From: CAYZWU01 sp964482235
GTDB lineage: Bacteria; Planctomycetota; B15-G4; CAYZWU01
Reading direction: 5' to 3'
DNA length: 64,000 nt
Assembly (NCBI GenBank): GCA_964482235.1
Contig: CAYZWU010000009.1
Span: 62,001 to 126,000, forward strand
A program made the position numbers and the translations under genes. The notes under the pieces were generated by a model that was not told the origin of the DNA, did no database searches, and saw only the letters and a program-made list of their open reading frames with translations. How positions within the stretch are numbered: position 1 is the first letter of the stretch; every line of letters starts with the position of its first letter. Positions 1-8,919 of the stretch are shown one piece after another.

Positions 1-610
1 CGACCGGTCGATGGAAGGGGAGATGACGGTCCATCACAACGGTCCGGGAAATCCGTTCCTCGTTCTGAGAGGGGATGAGGGTGGGCGCGACGCCTTCCTG
101 AACGGACTGGCCGGAAAGCTGATGCCTGCCGGCAGGATGGTGTCGCACAAGATCCTGGATCTGCAGCGGAACGCAGTTTCCTACTGTCTGAAGGCTGCTG
201 CTCCTTCACTGAAGAAGAGCGCCAACGGCAGTGTTCGCCTCACCCTGATCGATCCGGTCGACCTGGTGTCCGAGGTGCTGCCGCCCGTTTTCGGGCAGCC
301 GGCTTCGCGCCGGAGCGCGCCGGTCTACATCCCTCATCCCGTGGTGCTCACCGCAAGGTTCGTCGTCGAGACTCCCGAGGGGCTCGATCTCCTCTTCCAG
401 TCGTCCGGCGTCCGGATGATCAATGACAGGGGGTCGTGCGCCATCAGCTGCGAGAAGTCCGATGGGAAGCTGGTCATCGACTACATGCTCGACCTGGCCA
501 GCGGCGTGGTCCATCCCGATTCGTACGCGGCTCTTCGCAAGCTCATCCTCGAGGCCGGCCACGAGAAGCACCGTGTCTTCGTCTTTGATAGTGACGGAAA
601 GGGGAGCTGA
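1..610 (+). CDS. DUF3857-like protein, C-terminal fragment
   Basis: The reading frame is open to the left edge, so this is the 3' part of a longer gene; the ATG at position 11 is probably internal. The last 100 or so residues have a beta-rich pattern (PEGLDLLF, SCEKSDGKLVIDYMLDL) and end in a helix (SYAALRKLILEAG). This matches the end of DUF3857/transglutaminase-type periplasmic proteins. No catalytic domain lies inside the window. The next gene, a dipeptidase, starts 7 nt after the stop, so the two are probably cotranscribed. Assignment is from pattern recognition only. Confidence 0.55.
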   Translation, partial: DRSMEGEMTVHHNGPGNPFLVLRGDEGGRDAFLNGLAGKLMPAGRMVSHKILDLQRNAVSYCLKAAAPSLKKSANGSVRLTLIDPVDLVSEVLPPVFGQPASRRSAPVYIPHPVVLTARFVVETPEGLDLLFQSSGVRMINDRGSCAISCEKSDGKLVIDYMLDLASGVVHPDSYAALRKLILEAGHEKHRVFVFDSDGKGS

Positions 611-616
611 AGAGCG

Positions 617-1795
617 ATGGCTCAAGCGGGAAAAGTGACCGACGAACTCGTGGATCGCATCCACGGGGAGGCTCTTCTCGTCGATTCCCACGTGGACACC
701 ACGATGCGTCTCGACGAACCGTGGTTCGACTTCATGACGCGCAACAAGGACGGGCACGTCGACCTTCCCCGCCTCGAAGAGGGGAGGGTGAACGGCCTGG
801 TGATGGCGGTCTACATGGGGAAGCAGGAGGAGGGCCATCCCGAACGGGCCGTCAGCATGGCGCTGAAGAAGATCGACGGGATCCGTTCCCTGGCGGAGAG
901 CCATCCCGATCAGCTGGAGATCGCCCTCTCGGGTAACGACGTGAGACGGATCGCCCAGGAGGGCAGGATCGCCTTTCTCATCGGCATCGAGGGCGGCCAC
1001 ATCATCGACAACAGCCTGGAGGTGCTGCGCAGCTATTTCCGGCTGGGAGCCAGGGTGATGACCCTGACCCATTCCTTCCACCTTGACTGGGCCGATTCGT
1101 CAGGTGTGGCGGCCGCTTTGCCGGGAAAGCTCGGCGGCCTGTCTCCCTTTGGCCGCGACGTGGTTGGCGAGATGAACAGGCTCGGGATGTTGATCGACGT
1201 ATCTCATGTGTCTGACGGGACTTTCAATGACGTCCTGGCGCACTCCAAGGCGCCGGTCGCGGCGACGCATTCCGGGTGCCGCGCCGTCTGCGACCATCCG
1301 AGGAACCTGAGCGATGACATGATCAGGGAGCTGGCAGCGCGGGGCGGCGTGGTTCAGATCGTCTTCTACAGCGGTTTCGTGGATCCCGAATTTCCGGAGA
1401 AGGAGCGCCCGCTCAAGAAGATGCGCGAGGATCTCTGGAAGGCGGCAAAAGAGAAGTACGGCAAGGACACTCCCGAGGAACGTCGCGAGGTGCGCCGGAT
1501 CTGGAAGGAGTATCCCGTCGAAGCGACGTCCCTCGACCTGCTCCTCGACCACATCGATCATGTCATCGACCTTGTCGGTCCGGATTTTGTCGGTTTGGGA
1601 TCGGACTTCGACGGCATCCCCGCCCCGGTGGATCAGGTCAACGACTGCTCCATGTTCCGCAACGTGACTCGTGGCTTGCTGATGAGGGGGCACGACGCCG
1701 GAACGGTGAAGAAGGTGCTGGGAGGCAACTTCCTCCGGATCATGGATGAAGTGGCTGCGACCGCCGCGAGCGTCGGTTGTCAGGGGGGGGAGTGA
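617..1795 (+). CDS. Membrane dipeptidase family (peptidase M19)
   Basis: A 392-aa zinc dipeptidase of the renal-dipeptidase (M19) family, which hydrolyses dipeptides including some D-amino acid dipeptides. Metal-ligand motifs are visible: DSHVD near residues 23-27 (HxD), the Glu of GIEGGH near 120, the His of DVSHVS and of ATHSGCRAV, and GLGSDFDG near the C-terminus. Length fits the family. No signal peptide is seen, so it is probably cytoplasmic. The start 7 nt after the upstream stop fits an operon. The 3' end overlaps the convergent AroDE gene by 56 nt. Confidence 0.92.
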   Translation: MAQAGKVTDELVDRIHGEALLVDSHVDTTMRLDEPWFDFMTRNKDGHVDLPRLEEGRVNGLVMAVYMGKQEEGHPERAVSMALKKIDGIRSLAESHPDQLEIALSGNDVRRIAQEGRIAFLIGIEGGHIIDNSLEVLRSYFRLGARVMTLTHSFHLDWADSSGVAAALPGKLGGLSPFGRDVVGEMNRLGMLIDVSHVSDGTFNDVLAHSKAPVAATHSGCRAVCDHPRNLSDDMIRELAARGGVVQIVFYSGFVDPEFPEKERPLKKMREDLWKAAKEKYGKDTPEERREVRRIWKEYPVEATSLDLLLDHIDHVIDLVGPDFVGLGSDFDGIPAPVDQVNDCSMFRNVTRGLLMRGHDAGTVKKVLGGNFLRIMDEVAATAASVGCQGGE

Positions 1796-3233
1796 TCCCA
1801 CCCACCGTGCAGGCCAGCTGAAGCAGCTCTTTCGGCGAGGTCTTGATCATGTCGAGCAGCCGGCACTGCGCCGAGCCCTGTTCCGCCCAGAGCTCGATTC
1901 CCGTTCCCACGCGCGCGCCCGATGCCGCGGCATGCCGGACGAGGGCGGTGTTCTGTGGAGAGAGCACGCCGTCGAGGACCACCTTCCCCTGCAGACTCAC
2001 CTTCTCGGGAACAGGGCTTTTCTTTCCTGCCGCTCCTCCGACCGGTGTGGCGTTGAGAATCAGGTGAAAGGGCGAATCGGACAGACTCTTGATCGGGACG
2101 CAGTCTTCCCAGGGGCCGGGCTCCTCGCAGAAGGTCCTGCTGAGCAGGGTGACCGACATGCCGAGATCGGCCAGGGCCCAGGCACCGGCGCGGGCGAATC
2201 CTCCCGTGCCGAGGATCATGGCACGATGTCCCGCCTTGCCGCCCAGCCTTTCCGCCATGGTCCTGACGGCGTTCATGTCCGTGTTGCCGCCGCGCCAGAT
2301 ATCGTTCATTTTATATAACGTGTTGACTACCCCGCTGTTGCGCGCATCGCGGTCGAGCTCGTCGGCCAGGTGGACCGCGGCCGGCTTGAAGGGGATCGTG
2401 ACGCTGGCGCCGTTCAATCCCAGCTTGCAGAGCACCTGGAAGGCATCCTCGAGACGATCGGTCACAGCTGCCAGGTAGCAGGCATCGATGCCGTGCTGGC
2501 GAAAGAGATGGTTGTAGACCGTCAGGCCGGGAGAGTTCACGATCGAGCTGTTGCCCAGGAGAACGTAGATGCGGCTTTTCGGCTTGAGTGGCAATCCGAG
2601 AAGGGCGGCTTGATCGACATCGGGCATGTGGGGAAAAGGGCTCGTCTCCCGGCTTGCGGCGATGTAGGTCCAGGCGCTTCCGAGCCGGCTGTGCAGGGCC
2701 CGGGTGAGGAGCCCGGCCTGTCCCGTGCCCACCATGACGGCCGGCCGGTCCTTCGGCGCCTTGAAGAAATAAGCCAGGTCCGCCACATCATTCGTCGGTA
2801 TCACGATCTTGATCGCATCGCCGGGTATCCCCCTCAGGAGGGTGAAGGCTCCCTGGATCTCCGTGGATCCCACATCGGAGCCGAGATGGATCGAGCGCAG
2901 AAGCTTGGTGTGGTAGCGTTCGGCCGATTTCCGGATCTTTTCGGCGAAGCAGTCCGCCAGATCCGCTTCCACGTCGACCCATCCAACACCGAGGGAGCAG
3001 GCGGATTCGAGCCTGCTGATCCGTTCTTCTTCGGGGCCCTTGAAGAGCCCGCCGTCCTTTGCCCTGCGGCACGTGGCGATGATTCGCGCCGGATCGCAAG
3101 GAAAAAAGCCCGATGATGTGGGAAGCTTGCCGAGTGCGTCGAGGCGGATTTCCTGCAGCGGGGCGGGACGGTTGTCTGCCAGGCGTGCCTTGAGGGCGGT
3201 GAGCCCTTTTTCGATTCCCGTGATGCAAAGCAT
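1740..3233 (-). CDS. aroDE: Bifunctional 3-dehydroquinate dehydratase / shikimate dehydrogenase (AroD-AroE fusion)
   Basis: A 497-aa fusion covering shikimate-pathway steps 3 and 4. Residues about 1-215 are a type I dehydroquinase: EIRLD near 28-32, the His of RSIHLGSD near 115, and the Schiff-base Lys of IKIVIP near 142. From about residue 220 there is a shikimate dehydrogenase: VTIPFK with the catalytic Lys, GNTD with the Asp, and a Rossmann loop GTGGFARA. Such fusions are known from plants, chlamydiae and some PVC bacteria. ATG start, with AAGGGA about 9 nt upstream. The 3' end overlaps the dipeptidase gene tail to tail. Confidence 0.93.
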   Translation of the reverse strand: MLCITGIEKGLTALKARLADNRPAPLQEIRLDALGKLPTSSGFFPCDPARIIATCRRAKDGGLFKGPEEERISRLESACSLGVGWVDVEADLADCFAEKIRKSAERYHTKLLRSIHLGSDVGSTEIQGAFTLLRGIPGDAIKIVIPTNDVADLAYFFKAPKDRPAVMVGTGQAGLLTRALHSRLGSAWTYIAASRETSPFPHMPDVDQAALLGLPLKPKSRIYVLLGNSSIVNSPGLTVYNHLFRQHGIDACYLAAVTDRLEDAFQVLCKLGLNGASVTIPFKPAAVHLADELDRDARNSGVVNTLYKMNDIWRGGNTDMNAVRTMAERLGGKAGHRAMILGTGGFARAGAWALADLGMSVTLLSRTFCEEPGPWEDCVPIKSLSDSPFHLILNATPVGGAAGKKSPVPEKVSLQGKVVLDGVLSPQNTALVRHAAASGARVGTGIELWAEQGSAQCRLLDMIKTSPKELLQLACTVGGITPPPDNRRSRRSQPLHP

Positions 3234-3843
3234 GTGAGCTTCCCTTTCAGGTCACCTTTGTCTTCCAGCCTCCGCGGGGGATCGAGAGATCACCGATACC
3301 GCTCAGGCGGCCTGATTTCCAGTGGAAAAACAGGAAAAGAGGCCACCCATCATTTTCGGATTCTTGCTCGAAGGACATGAAGCGATTTCGGGGTACCACG
3401 GGGCGACTCCTCTTTTCCTCTAATATCATATCTGCCCTCGAATGTGGATTCTTCTAATCTGCATTTATGGTTTTTAACGGAGGCCAAAAAGGAAGGGGGG
3501 ACTGTCCGATCAGGCTCGGATGGCTCGGAGGCCCCTGTTTACGGGACTCCCGAAGGATGGACTCATTTTTTTCCATTTTGGGGTTGTAATTTACACAGAA
3601 TCGGGTGTAATATCTCTACAAGTCAGAGGAACCAAATAAAGAGAGTTCCTTAAGCAGAAAAGATTATCTGAATCAGGAATCTACGGCAGCCTAACTGTTT
3701 GATTCCAATCCAATATTGAGACTAATAGGATCTGTCAATTCATAAGATAAATTCGTACACAGGGGAGATGTGTGCGAGAGCAATGCAGGTGTTCTGTATT
3801 GCGTTTTCCTCTCTGTTACTTTTCGTTTTTAGGAGGATCTCTG
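3234..3843. other. 610-nt divergent intergenic region
   Basis: No convincing gene. It separates aroDE (leftward) from the secreted-protein gene at 3844 (rightward) and must hold both promoters. The right half is AT-rich compared with the surroundings. A 6-8-6 inverted repeat (TTACAC/GTGTAA) lies at 3591-3610 and could be an operator. A weak -35-like TTGAGA is at 3716-3721 without a well-spaced -10. Confidence 0.4.
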
Positions 3844-4953
3844 ATGAAGAGAGTTGCACTTCTAGCTTTGTTCGTGGCGATTACTGGGTTGGCATTCGGC
3901 CAGGGTACCCTGAACACTGACCAGGTCGGCGGCGTCAAGCACGCTTACTATGAAAACGGCCAGGTTTATCAGGGCGTCAATCCCGATGCCGGCGCTGTGA
4001 TCTGGGACAACAACTCCATCTCGGCATGGTGGAGCGGTGTGAACACCGGTTATATCAACAGTGACTGGTCGACTAATTTCCTGGTGAATCCCAACTTCGC
4101 CGCCGCGACCGTTGGTCACCACGTCATCGATGGCGCGATGTTCGCCTACGGTACCAACAACATGGATACCGCCGGTGAAGACTTCTCCATCTTCTACTTC
4201 GATGACTGCACTGGCTGGGGCAACCTTGGTACCCAGCAGGCTGGTTTCCTTTTCGCCGCCCTTCCCAATGGCGCCTATCTTCCCACCCTTCCTCCGGGAT
4301 ACGGTTGGATCTGGACCATCACCTATGACCTCGAAGGTGGCGGATACGAGTTCCTGCTCAACGACGATTTCGGTATCGGCCTTGCCCGTAACAGCGTTCC
4401 CACCATGGGTAGCACCGGTCTCGCCCTCGGTACCAGGATGTTCAACGGTACCCAGAACGCCTTCGACATTTTCTATCCGAACGGGACCTACAACGGCACC
4501 TGGTGGTTCGGTAGCTCCTACTGGGCTACCTGGACCGGCCAGCTCATGGGTAATGAGGGCCAGGGCAATGGTACCTTCTACGGTATCGGCTCCCAGGGTA
4601 ACGACTCCAGCCTCTACGTCCAGGGTTCCTTTGGTGCCAACGCCACCGTCCACTTCATGGGCGACAAGGCCGGCATCTCCCTCGCCGGTAACCTCATTGC
4701 CTCGACCCAGGCCATGAGCCAGTACATCGGCAACCCTTACGATGTTACCCGCCTGATCGGTAACTTCGTTGCCGGATCCCCCTGGATCATGACCGAGATT
4801 CCCTACATGGCCGGCAATGCCGACATGTACATCCACGATCAGACGATCCCGGCTCCTTACGCTGGCATGACCGCTTACTTCCAGATGATCCTCAGTGACG
4901 CTCCTCTCACCACTCCTCCGCTCGACGGCTCGAATGGTCTGAGGATGAACTGA
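3844..4953 (+). CDS. Secreted protein of unknown function, probably highly expressed
   Basis: A 369-aa protein of no family I recognise. The start is the ATG at 3844, behind an AGGAGG Shine-Dalgarno at 3831-3836; upstream ATGs lack one. A signal peptide (MKRVALLALFVAITGLAFGQ) is followed by a mature part rich in Gly, Asn, Thr, Tyr and Trp, suggesting an extracellular or surface beta-rich protein. There is no lipobox and no sorting signal that I recognise. Codon use is strongly biased: GGT followed by ACC recurs, giving at least six GGTACC sites, which fits high expression. A clear terminator follows at 5021, so it is probably monocistronic. Confidence 0.8.
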   Translation: MKRVALLALFVAITGLAFGQGTLNTDQVGGVKHAYYENGQVYQGVNPDAGAVIWDNNSISAWWSGVNTGYINSDWSTNFLVNPNFAAATVGHHVIDGAMFAYGTNNMDTAGEDFSIFYFDDCTGWGNLGTQQAGFLFAALPNGAYLPTLPPGYGWIWTITYDLEGGGYEFLLNDDFGIGLARNSVPTMGSTGLALGTRMFNGTQNAFDIFYPNGTYNGTWWFGSSYWATWTGQLMGNEGQGNGTFYGIGSQGNDSSLYVQGSFGANATVHFMGDKAGISLAGNLIASTQAMSQYIGNPYDVTRLIGNFVAGSPWIMTEIPYMAGNADMYIHDQTIPAPYAGMTAYFQMILSDAPLTTPPLDGSNGLRMN

Positions 4954-5020
4954 TCCGATCCTGACATTCTCAACGCCATGGACTAATCCAGCCCGTGGCG
5001 CTTGATGAGACAACAAAGAG

Positions 5021-5055
5021 AACAGCCGATCTTTCGGGATCGGCTGTTTTCTTTT
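5021..5055 (+). terminator. Rho-independent terminator of the 3844 gene
   Basis: An 11-bp perfect stem (AACAGCCGATC at 5021-5031 with GATCGGCTGTT at 5038-5048), a 6-nt loop, then TTCTTTTT. It lies 68 nt after the stop codon of the secreted-protein gene. Confidence 0.9.
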
Positions 5056-5206
5056 TGGCGCGCCTGGCAGGGCTCGCATCGCCTCGACCGGCGCTTTCAT
5101 CGGGAGAGCGGAAGCGATCCGCAAAGCTCCGGTAAGAGGTGCTTTAGGGGGCTGTCTCGGGGGGCAGCCAGTGAGAGTGACCGGTATGTAAAGGGTTGCC
5201 TTCCGG

Positions 5207-5258
5207 TCGGCGTAGAGTGCTCCGTTGCGGAGCTGGGACGTCGCTATGAAGCTCCTTT
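5207..5258. repeat. Half copy of a dispersed hairpin repeat, joined to an IS110 remnant
   Basis: About 52 nt match the right half and loop of the perfect hairpin at 53032-53113 (read as its reverse complement) with only a few mismatches, for example TCGGCGTAGAG, CTCCGTTGCGGA, CTGGGACGTCGCT and GAAGCTCCTTT. The identity also runs about 5 nt past the hairpin end (TTCCGG before TCGGCG). The second arm is missing. In its place the sequence goes straight into the truncated IS110 transposase reading frame. Confidence 0.75.
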
Positions 5259-5641
5259 TGCGCGGACACACCCCGATGCTGAACGGGACACAGGAGCTGT
5301 AAGTCGAACCGCGCAAGGCGAGCCAGCTTGTCAGCATCCGACCTGTCCGTCTTGTTCTGGCTCTTGAAGATCAGGAGAACCTGTCTCGGATTCGCCACGA
5401 TGGTCTCGTGCCCGCACTCCTCGAGCACGCGCCTCACCCAGTGGGAATGGGCGCCTACCTCGAAGGCGATCCGCGACGGCTTGTGGGCGGAAAATTACTT
5501 TTTCAGTGCAGCTGCCGTCGTGGTCACACAATCCTCCCTGATCACTTTTCCATCCTGCCCGATGCAGACGATGTGGCTGCTTCGGTCGCCGAGATCCAAA
5601 CCAAACGTGAACTCTGAGGCGGTTTTGGTAGAATTCTTCAT
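5256..5641 (-). pseudogene. IS110-family transposase remnant (N-terminal part, nonsense-mutated)
   Basis: Translated leftward from the ATG at 5641 (AGGAGG upstream), this gives the N-terminal DEDD/RuvC-like domain of an IS110 transposase: FGLDLGDRSSHIV, then FEVGAHSHWVRRVLEECG, then NKTDRSDADKLARLARFD and LLCPVQHRGVSAQKE. A TAA at 5495-5497 interrupts the frame where family members usually have Tyr in KKYFS; downstream codons stay in the same frame. The fragment ends near 5256, where it meets the hairpin repeat, so the C-terminal (Ser) half is gone. It cannot encode a working transposase. Confidence 0.88.
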
Positions 5642-5825
5642 GGTCAGCCTCCTTTTGTTTGGGCCCTCGAGCCCGTGAAAAAACTTGCAGACCACTTTAG
5701 GTGCTGCGCCGGGAGGCTGGCCTTCTCATTCCATCTTTACAACTCCGCAACGGTGCTCTCAACGCCGATTGGAGCTGGATCTTTTCAGCAGATCGAAGTT
5801 GAAGAACTCTCCCCGTTTGTAACGT

Positions 5826-6592
5826 CAATCATCTAGCTGACAAGCGCCGTGAGTCCGTCGGTCGAGGACGCGTCGATCAGGACGGATATCGCGATGTCCA
5901 GGGCGTAACCGAAGCCTCGAAAAAGGACCGAGAGAACCGGCTGTCTTTTCTGCGTGATTTCAGGAGCCGCGGCCTGAATGGTGTCCGTCTCATAATCTCG
6001 GACTATTGTCCGGGGCTCATCGAATCTATCGGAGAAGTCTTTCCCGCGACCAAATGGCAGCGGAGTGTCGACCATTTCTACAGGAATGTCTTCACAGCGA
6101 CACCGAAAGGCAAGGTGAAGATGGTGGCTGCCATGCTCAAGGCGATTCACGCGCAGAAGGACCACCAGGCGGCTCGTGAGAAGTCCAAATCGGTCGTATT
6201 GAACTCGGAGTTGATGACTCTCGGTAAAGCAGCAAAGATCGTCCGTGAAGGCTCTGAGGAGACGCTGTCGTACTTATGCCTTCCCCAGTGAACAGTGGCG
6301 CAGCCTCAGAACGAATAATCCGCTGGAACGGATCATGCGTGAGAACCGACGCAGAACAGGTGTTGTCGTCAATTGTCCCGACGGAAAATCAACGCTGATG
6401 CTCGTCGACGCCAGGTTCGGGCATATCCTCGGCACACGCTGGGGAATCACGCGATATTTGAATATGAAACGATTACGGCAGAAAGAAATGGGAGTGCAGG
6501 CCGTGCAGAAAGTGCGAAAGATTCTGGACACTACCGAATTGCAAAACGTGCGCACGGCGTCTCGTTTCCTGTGGGGTCGCTGTTGGTTTTAA
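5826..6592 (+). pseudogene. IS256-family transposase remnant, frameshifted
   Basis: The first frame from about 5830 gives DQDGYRDVQGVTEAS, NGVRLIISDYCPGL, FPATKWQRSVDHFYRNV and MVAAMLKAIHAQKD, then stops at 6291. One extra base near 6277 shifts the rest into the frame that continues FPSEQWRSLRTNNPLERI, GKSTLMLVDARFGHI and ends at 6592. Together these are the C-terminal two-thirds of an IS256/mutator-type transposase, including the second Asp and the Glu region (RTNNPLER). The N-terminus and first catalytic Asp are missing. Dead element, same orientation as flanking gene 3844. Confidence 0.88.
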
Positions 6593-6655
6593 CCGACCAT
6601 AATGAATCATGTTATGGTGACCCAGATGGCGAGGGGACGGCAATCTCGGGATAAG

Positions 6656-6687
6656 AAAAGCCGCCCCGGTATTCCGGGGCGGCTTTT
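6656..6687 (-). terminator. Bidirectional rho-independent terminator
   Basis: A 14-bp perfect stem (AAAAGCCGCCCCGG at 6656-6669 with CCGGGGCGGCTTTT at 6674-6687) with a TATT loop. Read leftward it lies 38 nt after the stop of the 6726-8462 gene and is followed by TTTTCTTATC. It would also stop rightward transcripts from the IS256 remnant. Confidence 0.9.
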
Positions 6688-6725
6688 ATCAGTTGCCGGT
6701 CAAGACCGATCAGATCGGTTGACCA

Positions 6726-8462
6726 TTAGAGGAAGAGTATCACGTTGTCGTAGTGGTAGTTGTGGTCGTAGACACCGGAGCCTTCGCCGCGGAGACCGAC
6801 CTTACCAGTTGTCCAGGTGCTGTCCGTCACGCTGAACTCGAGGCCGCCGTTGCAGTAGAAGTCGAGCTGCGAACCCCTGGCATCGACACCGAAGTTGTTC
6901 CAGTTGCCCACACCAGTGGTCATGTTGAGGAACGAGCCGCCATAGAGGTAGGTGCTGATTCCACCAACATAGGCATACACGTAGCAGGAGCCGCTGTTCA
7001 TCGTGTACATGGTGTAGCAATTGGAGAGCGTGCCGTCGGAACGGAGCAGGAAACCGAAGTAGTAGTAGTCGCTCGTGTTCCCCGTGTCTTCCATCCGCAT
7101 GTCAGCGCTGTAGGTGAAATCAGAGTAGTCGAAGTCGTAGTAGCTGATCCACTGCGCAAAGCTGGGGCAATCGTTGACATAGACGCCCTGGTCCACGAAC
7201 CAGTGGGTTCCATCAGGTACCCAGTTGTCCGCAACGCCGTCCTCGAAGTCCTCGGAGAAGCCCGAGACGCTCATGCAGGTGAAGTCGGCCCAGTCGTGGA
7301 GCAGGAACGTGGCCATGTTCATATCGAGCATGCCGTTCATGTTGGTGTCGATGATCGCCTTGAGCTTGTAATTGCCCAGCGGCACCGGCAGGTCGTAGAC
7401 GGTCGCGCTCATGTCGGCCAGCTGACCGGAGAAGTAGACGCCCGCGTCGCCCGGGGCCCAAGGCACGAAATCGGTGCCGTCGTGGGCGAAGAAGCGGCCG
7501 CTCTTGTGGACGCCGATGAAGATGTCCACATCGTCGCCCAAGTTCTGGTTGGCAGCGATGTCGAGGGTGAAGGTGGCGTTTGCGCCCTCAGGGACGATGA
7601 CGCCCGTGTCGCCGCCATTGACCTTGAGGTCCATGGTGGGAGGAATCATGGGAGGAGCGTCTTCCATGTGGTAGACGGCCACGACATCGGGAGAGCCCTG
7701 ATGCATGCCGCCCAGGACTGTGCCGTTGGCCGGATCGGTGAAGAGGTCGGCGCCGCCGGCAATACCGAGGGTAGCGTCTCCGTCCCAGGTCACGCCGGTG
7801 AAGGTACCGGTGAGCGGATCGAACTGAGTTGCCTGTGCGCCGGAACCGTCCTGAGACCAGATCCAGAGCATCGGAGCCACGGGGTCGCGGCCGTCCCAGG
7901 CCATGCCGTAGACACCGGTCAGGATGTTGGCGAAGCTGTTGTAGCTACCATCGCGGAAGACCTGATAGAGGTCGCTGCTCCAGGAAGCGGTCCAGAAGCA
8001 GTCGAGGTCCGGATCGTAGGCCATGGCGCGGGCCGGGATGACCGGCGAGGGGATGGTCACGCCGGTACCCATTCCGGTGGTCCTGTCGATCTGGTCGATC
8101 ACACCGGAATCGCTGGCATAGAGGAACGCGCCGTCGAAGCAGAGATCGCGCCAGGCCCAGCTCGTGTGACCGGTGACAAACGAGTTGAGGAGATTCCAGT
8201 TCTCGTCGAACTCGTACAGGTAGGCAGTGATCATGTCATTGGCACCTGTGCACCAGAAATGGCTGCCATCGTCGCAGAAACCGAGCATCCTGACGTCGCC
8301 CGTGGGAGTTTCCACATCAACGGAATAGAGAAGATCTCCAATGTAATCCGGAGAGCCGTTCGAGGGGACGCTCTCTGCGGGAGCCGCCTCGTTCACCTGA
8401 GCCGTAGCCAGGGAAACGCAGAGGCAGAGTCCCATGAACAATGCGAGAGTAACTTTCTTCAT
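6726..8462 (-). CDS. Secreted protein: beta-propeller-like N-terminus plus ConA-like lectin C-terminus
   Basis: A 578-aa protein with a signal peptide (MKKVTLALFMGLCLCVSLATA, cleaved near AQV). The ATG at 8462 has GGAGG 8 nt upstream; a longer frame lacks such a site. Residues about 40-290 hold repeating blade-like motifs with W/Y-D-P-x-T turns (FDPLTGTFTGV, GVYGMAWDGRD), as in beta-propellers. Residues about 300-400 look like an Ig-like domain. The last 180 residues (SEDFEDGVADNWVP ... GKVGLRGEG) resemble LamG/ConA-like carbohydrate-binding domains. Function unknown; an extracellular or surface role is inferred. It converges on the IS graveyard and ends at a strong terminator. Confidence 0.8.
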   Translation of the reverse strand: MKKVTLALFMGLCLCVSLATAQVNEAAPAESVPSNGSPDYIGDLLYSVDVETPTGDVRMLGFCDDGSHFWCTGANDMITAYLYEFDENWNLLNSFVTGHTSWAWRDLCFDGAFLYASDSGVIDQIDRTTGMGTGVTIPSPVIPARAMAYDPDLDCFWTASWSSDLYQVFRDGSYNSFANILTGVYGMAWDGRDPVAPMLWIWSQDGSGAQATQFDPLTGTFTGVTWDGDATLGIAGGADLFTDPANGTVLGGMHQGSPDVVAVYHMEDAPPMIPPTMDLKVNGGDTGVIVPEGANATFTLDIAANQNLGDDVDIFIGVHKSGRFFAHDGTDFVPWAPGDAGVYFSGQLADMSATVYDLPVPLGNYKLKAIIDTNMNGMLDMNMATFLLHDWADFTCMSVSGFSEDFEDGVADNWVPDGTHWFVDQGVYVNDCPSFAQWISYYDFDYSDFTYSADMRMEDTGNTSDYYYFGFLLRSDGTLSNCYTMYTMNSGSCYVYAYVGGISTYLYGGSFLNMTTGVGNWNNFGVDARGSQLDFYCNGGLEFSVTDSTWTTGKVGLRGEGSGVYDHNYHYDNVILFL

Positions 8463-8919
8463 AACCGAGTCCTCCATGATGAGAATTGGAAAAAGAGACG
8501 AAAAGTTCAAAAGAACAGTAGCATTCCCAATAGCTTTAAAGGATCTACTTGGGTTGATATGCGTATCTGGATTTCCGCAGTGAAAAAAACCGTTAAGTCG
8601 CTTTCTTCCTTGAGTTTGAGTAAATTAGGTGCCGAATTCCTCGCAAATCAGTAACTGTTAACTTTATCAAAATGCGCAAGTAGTAGAAAGAAAAAAAGTA
8701 AAATTCGTTTATATTGTTAAATAACATATGTTTGCAGTTGATTGATAGCTCCCCCCAGAACATGCCTTATGCTAATCCTGGCGGTTTCCAATGATAAAGA
8801 GAACTGTTTTCCATCGTCTGCCGGGTCGTATATGATGCGGCGAAGGAACAGATCGCCTGTAAACCCGGAAGTCACTCCCTGCCGATCGGTGTAAAAAGGA
8901 GAGCATCCAAGAGGAAAAG
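8463..8919. other. 457-nt divergent intergenic region
   Basis: No gene seen. The block 8640-8745 is strikingly AT-rich (for example TTTATATTGTTAAATAACATATG split around 8708-8730) and should hold the promoters of the leftward secreted-protein gene and the rightward sulfatase-like gene. I could not fix a well-spaced -35/-10 pair. AAAAGGAGAG at 8896-8905 is the ribosome-binding site region of the 8920 gene. Confidence 0.4.

Noticed and set aside
206..1081. Leftward 291-aa frame opposite the DUF3857/dipeptidase genes
   Set aside because: It is antisense to two well-supported genes, has no family similarity, and arises from the high G+C third-position bias.
3444..3653. 69-aa frame in the aroDE/secreted-protein gap
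   Set aside because: No ribosome site, unusual composition, and no recognisable domain; the region looks like promoter DNA.
5818..5842. Another copy of the 25-nt repeat in the IS graveyard
   Set aside because: Only an 11-nt core (GCTAGATGATT on the minus strand) is shared and the flanks do not follow the unit; chance is possible.
6753..8654. 633-aa rightward frame opposite the beta-propeller protein
   Set aside because: Composition is a Val/Gly/His/Arg-rich shadow of the real leftward gene, with no signal peptide or domain.
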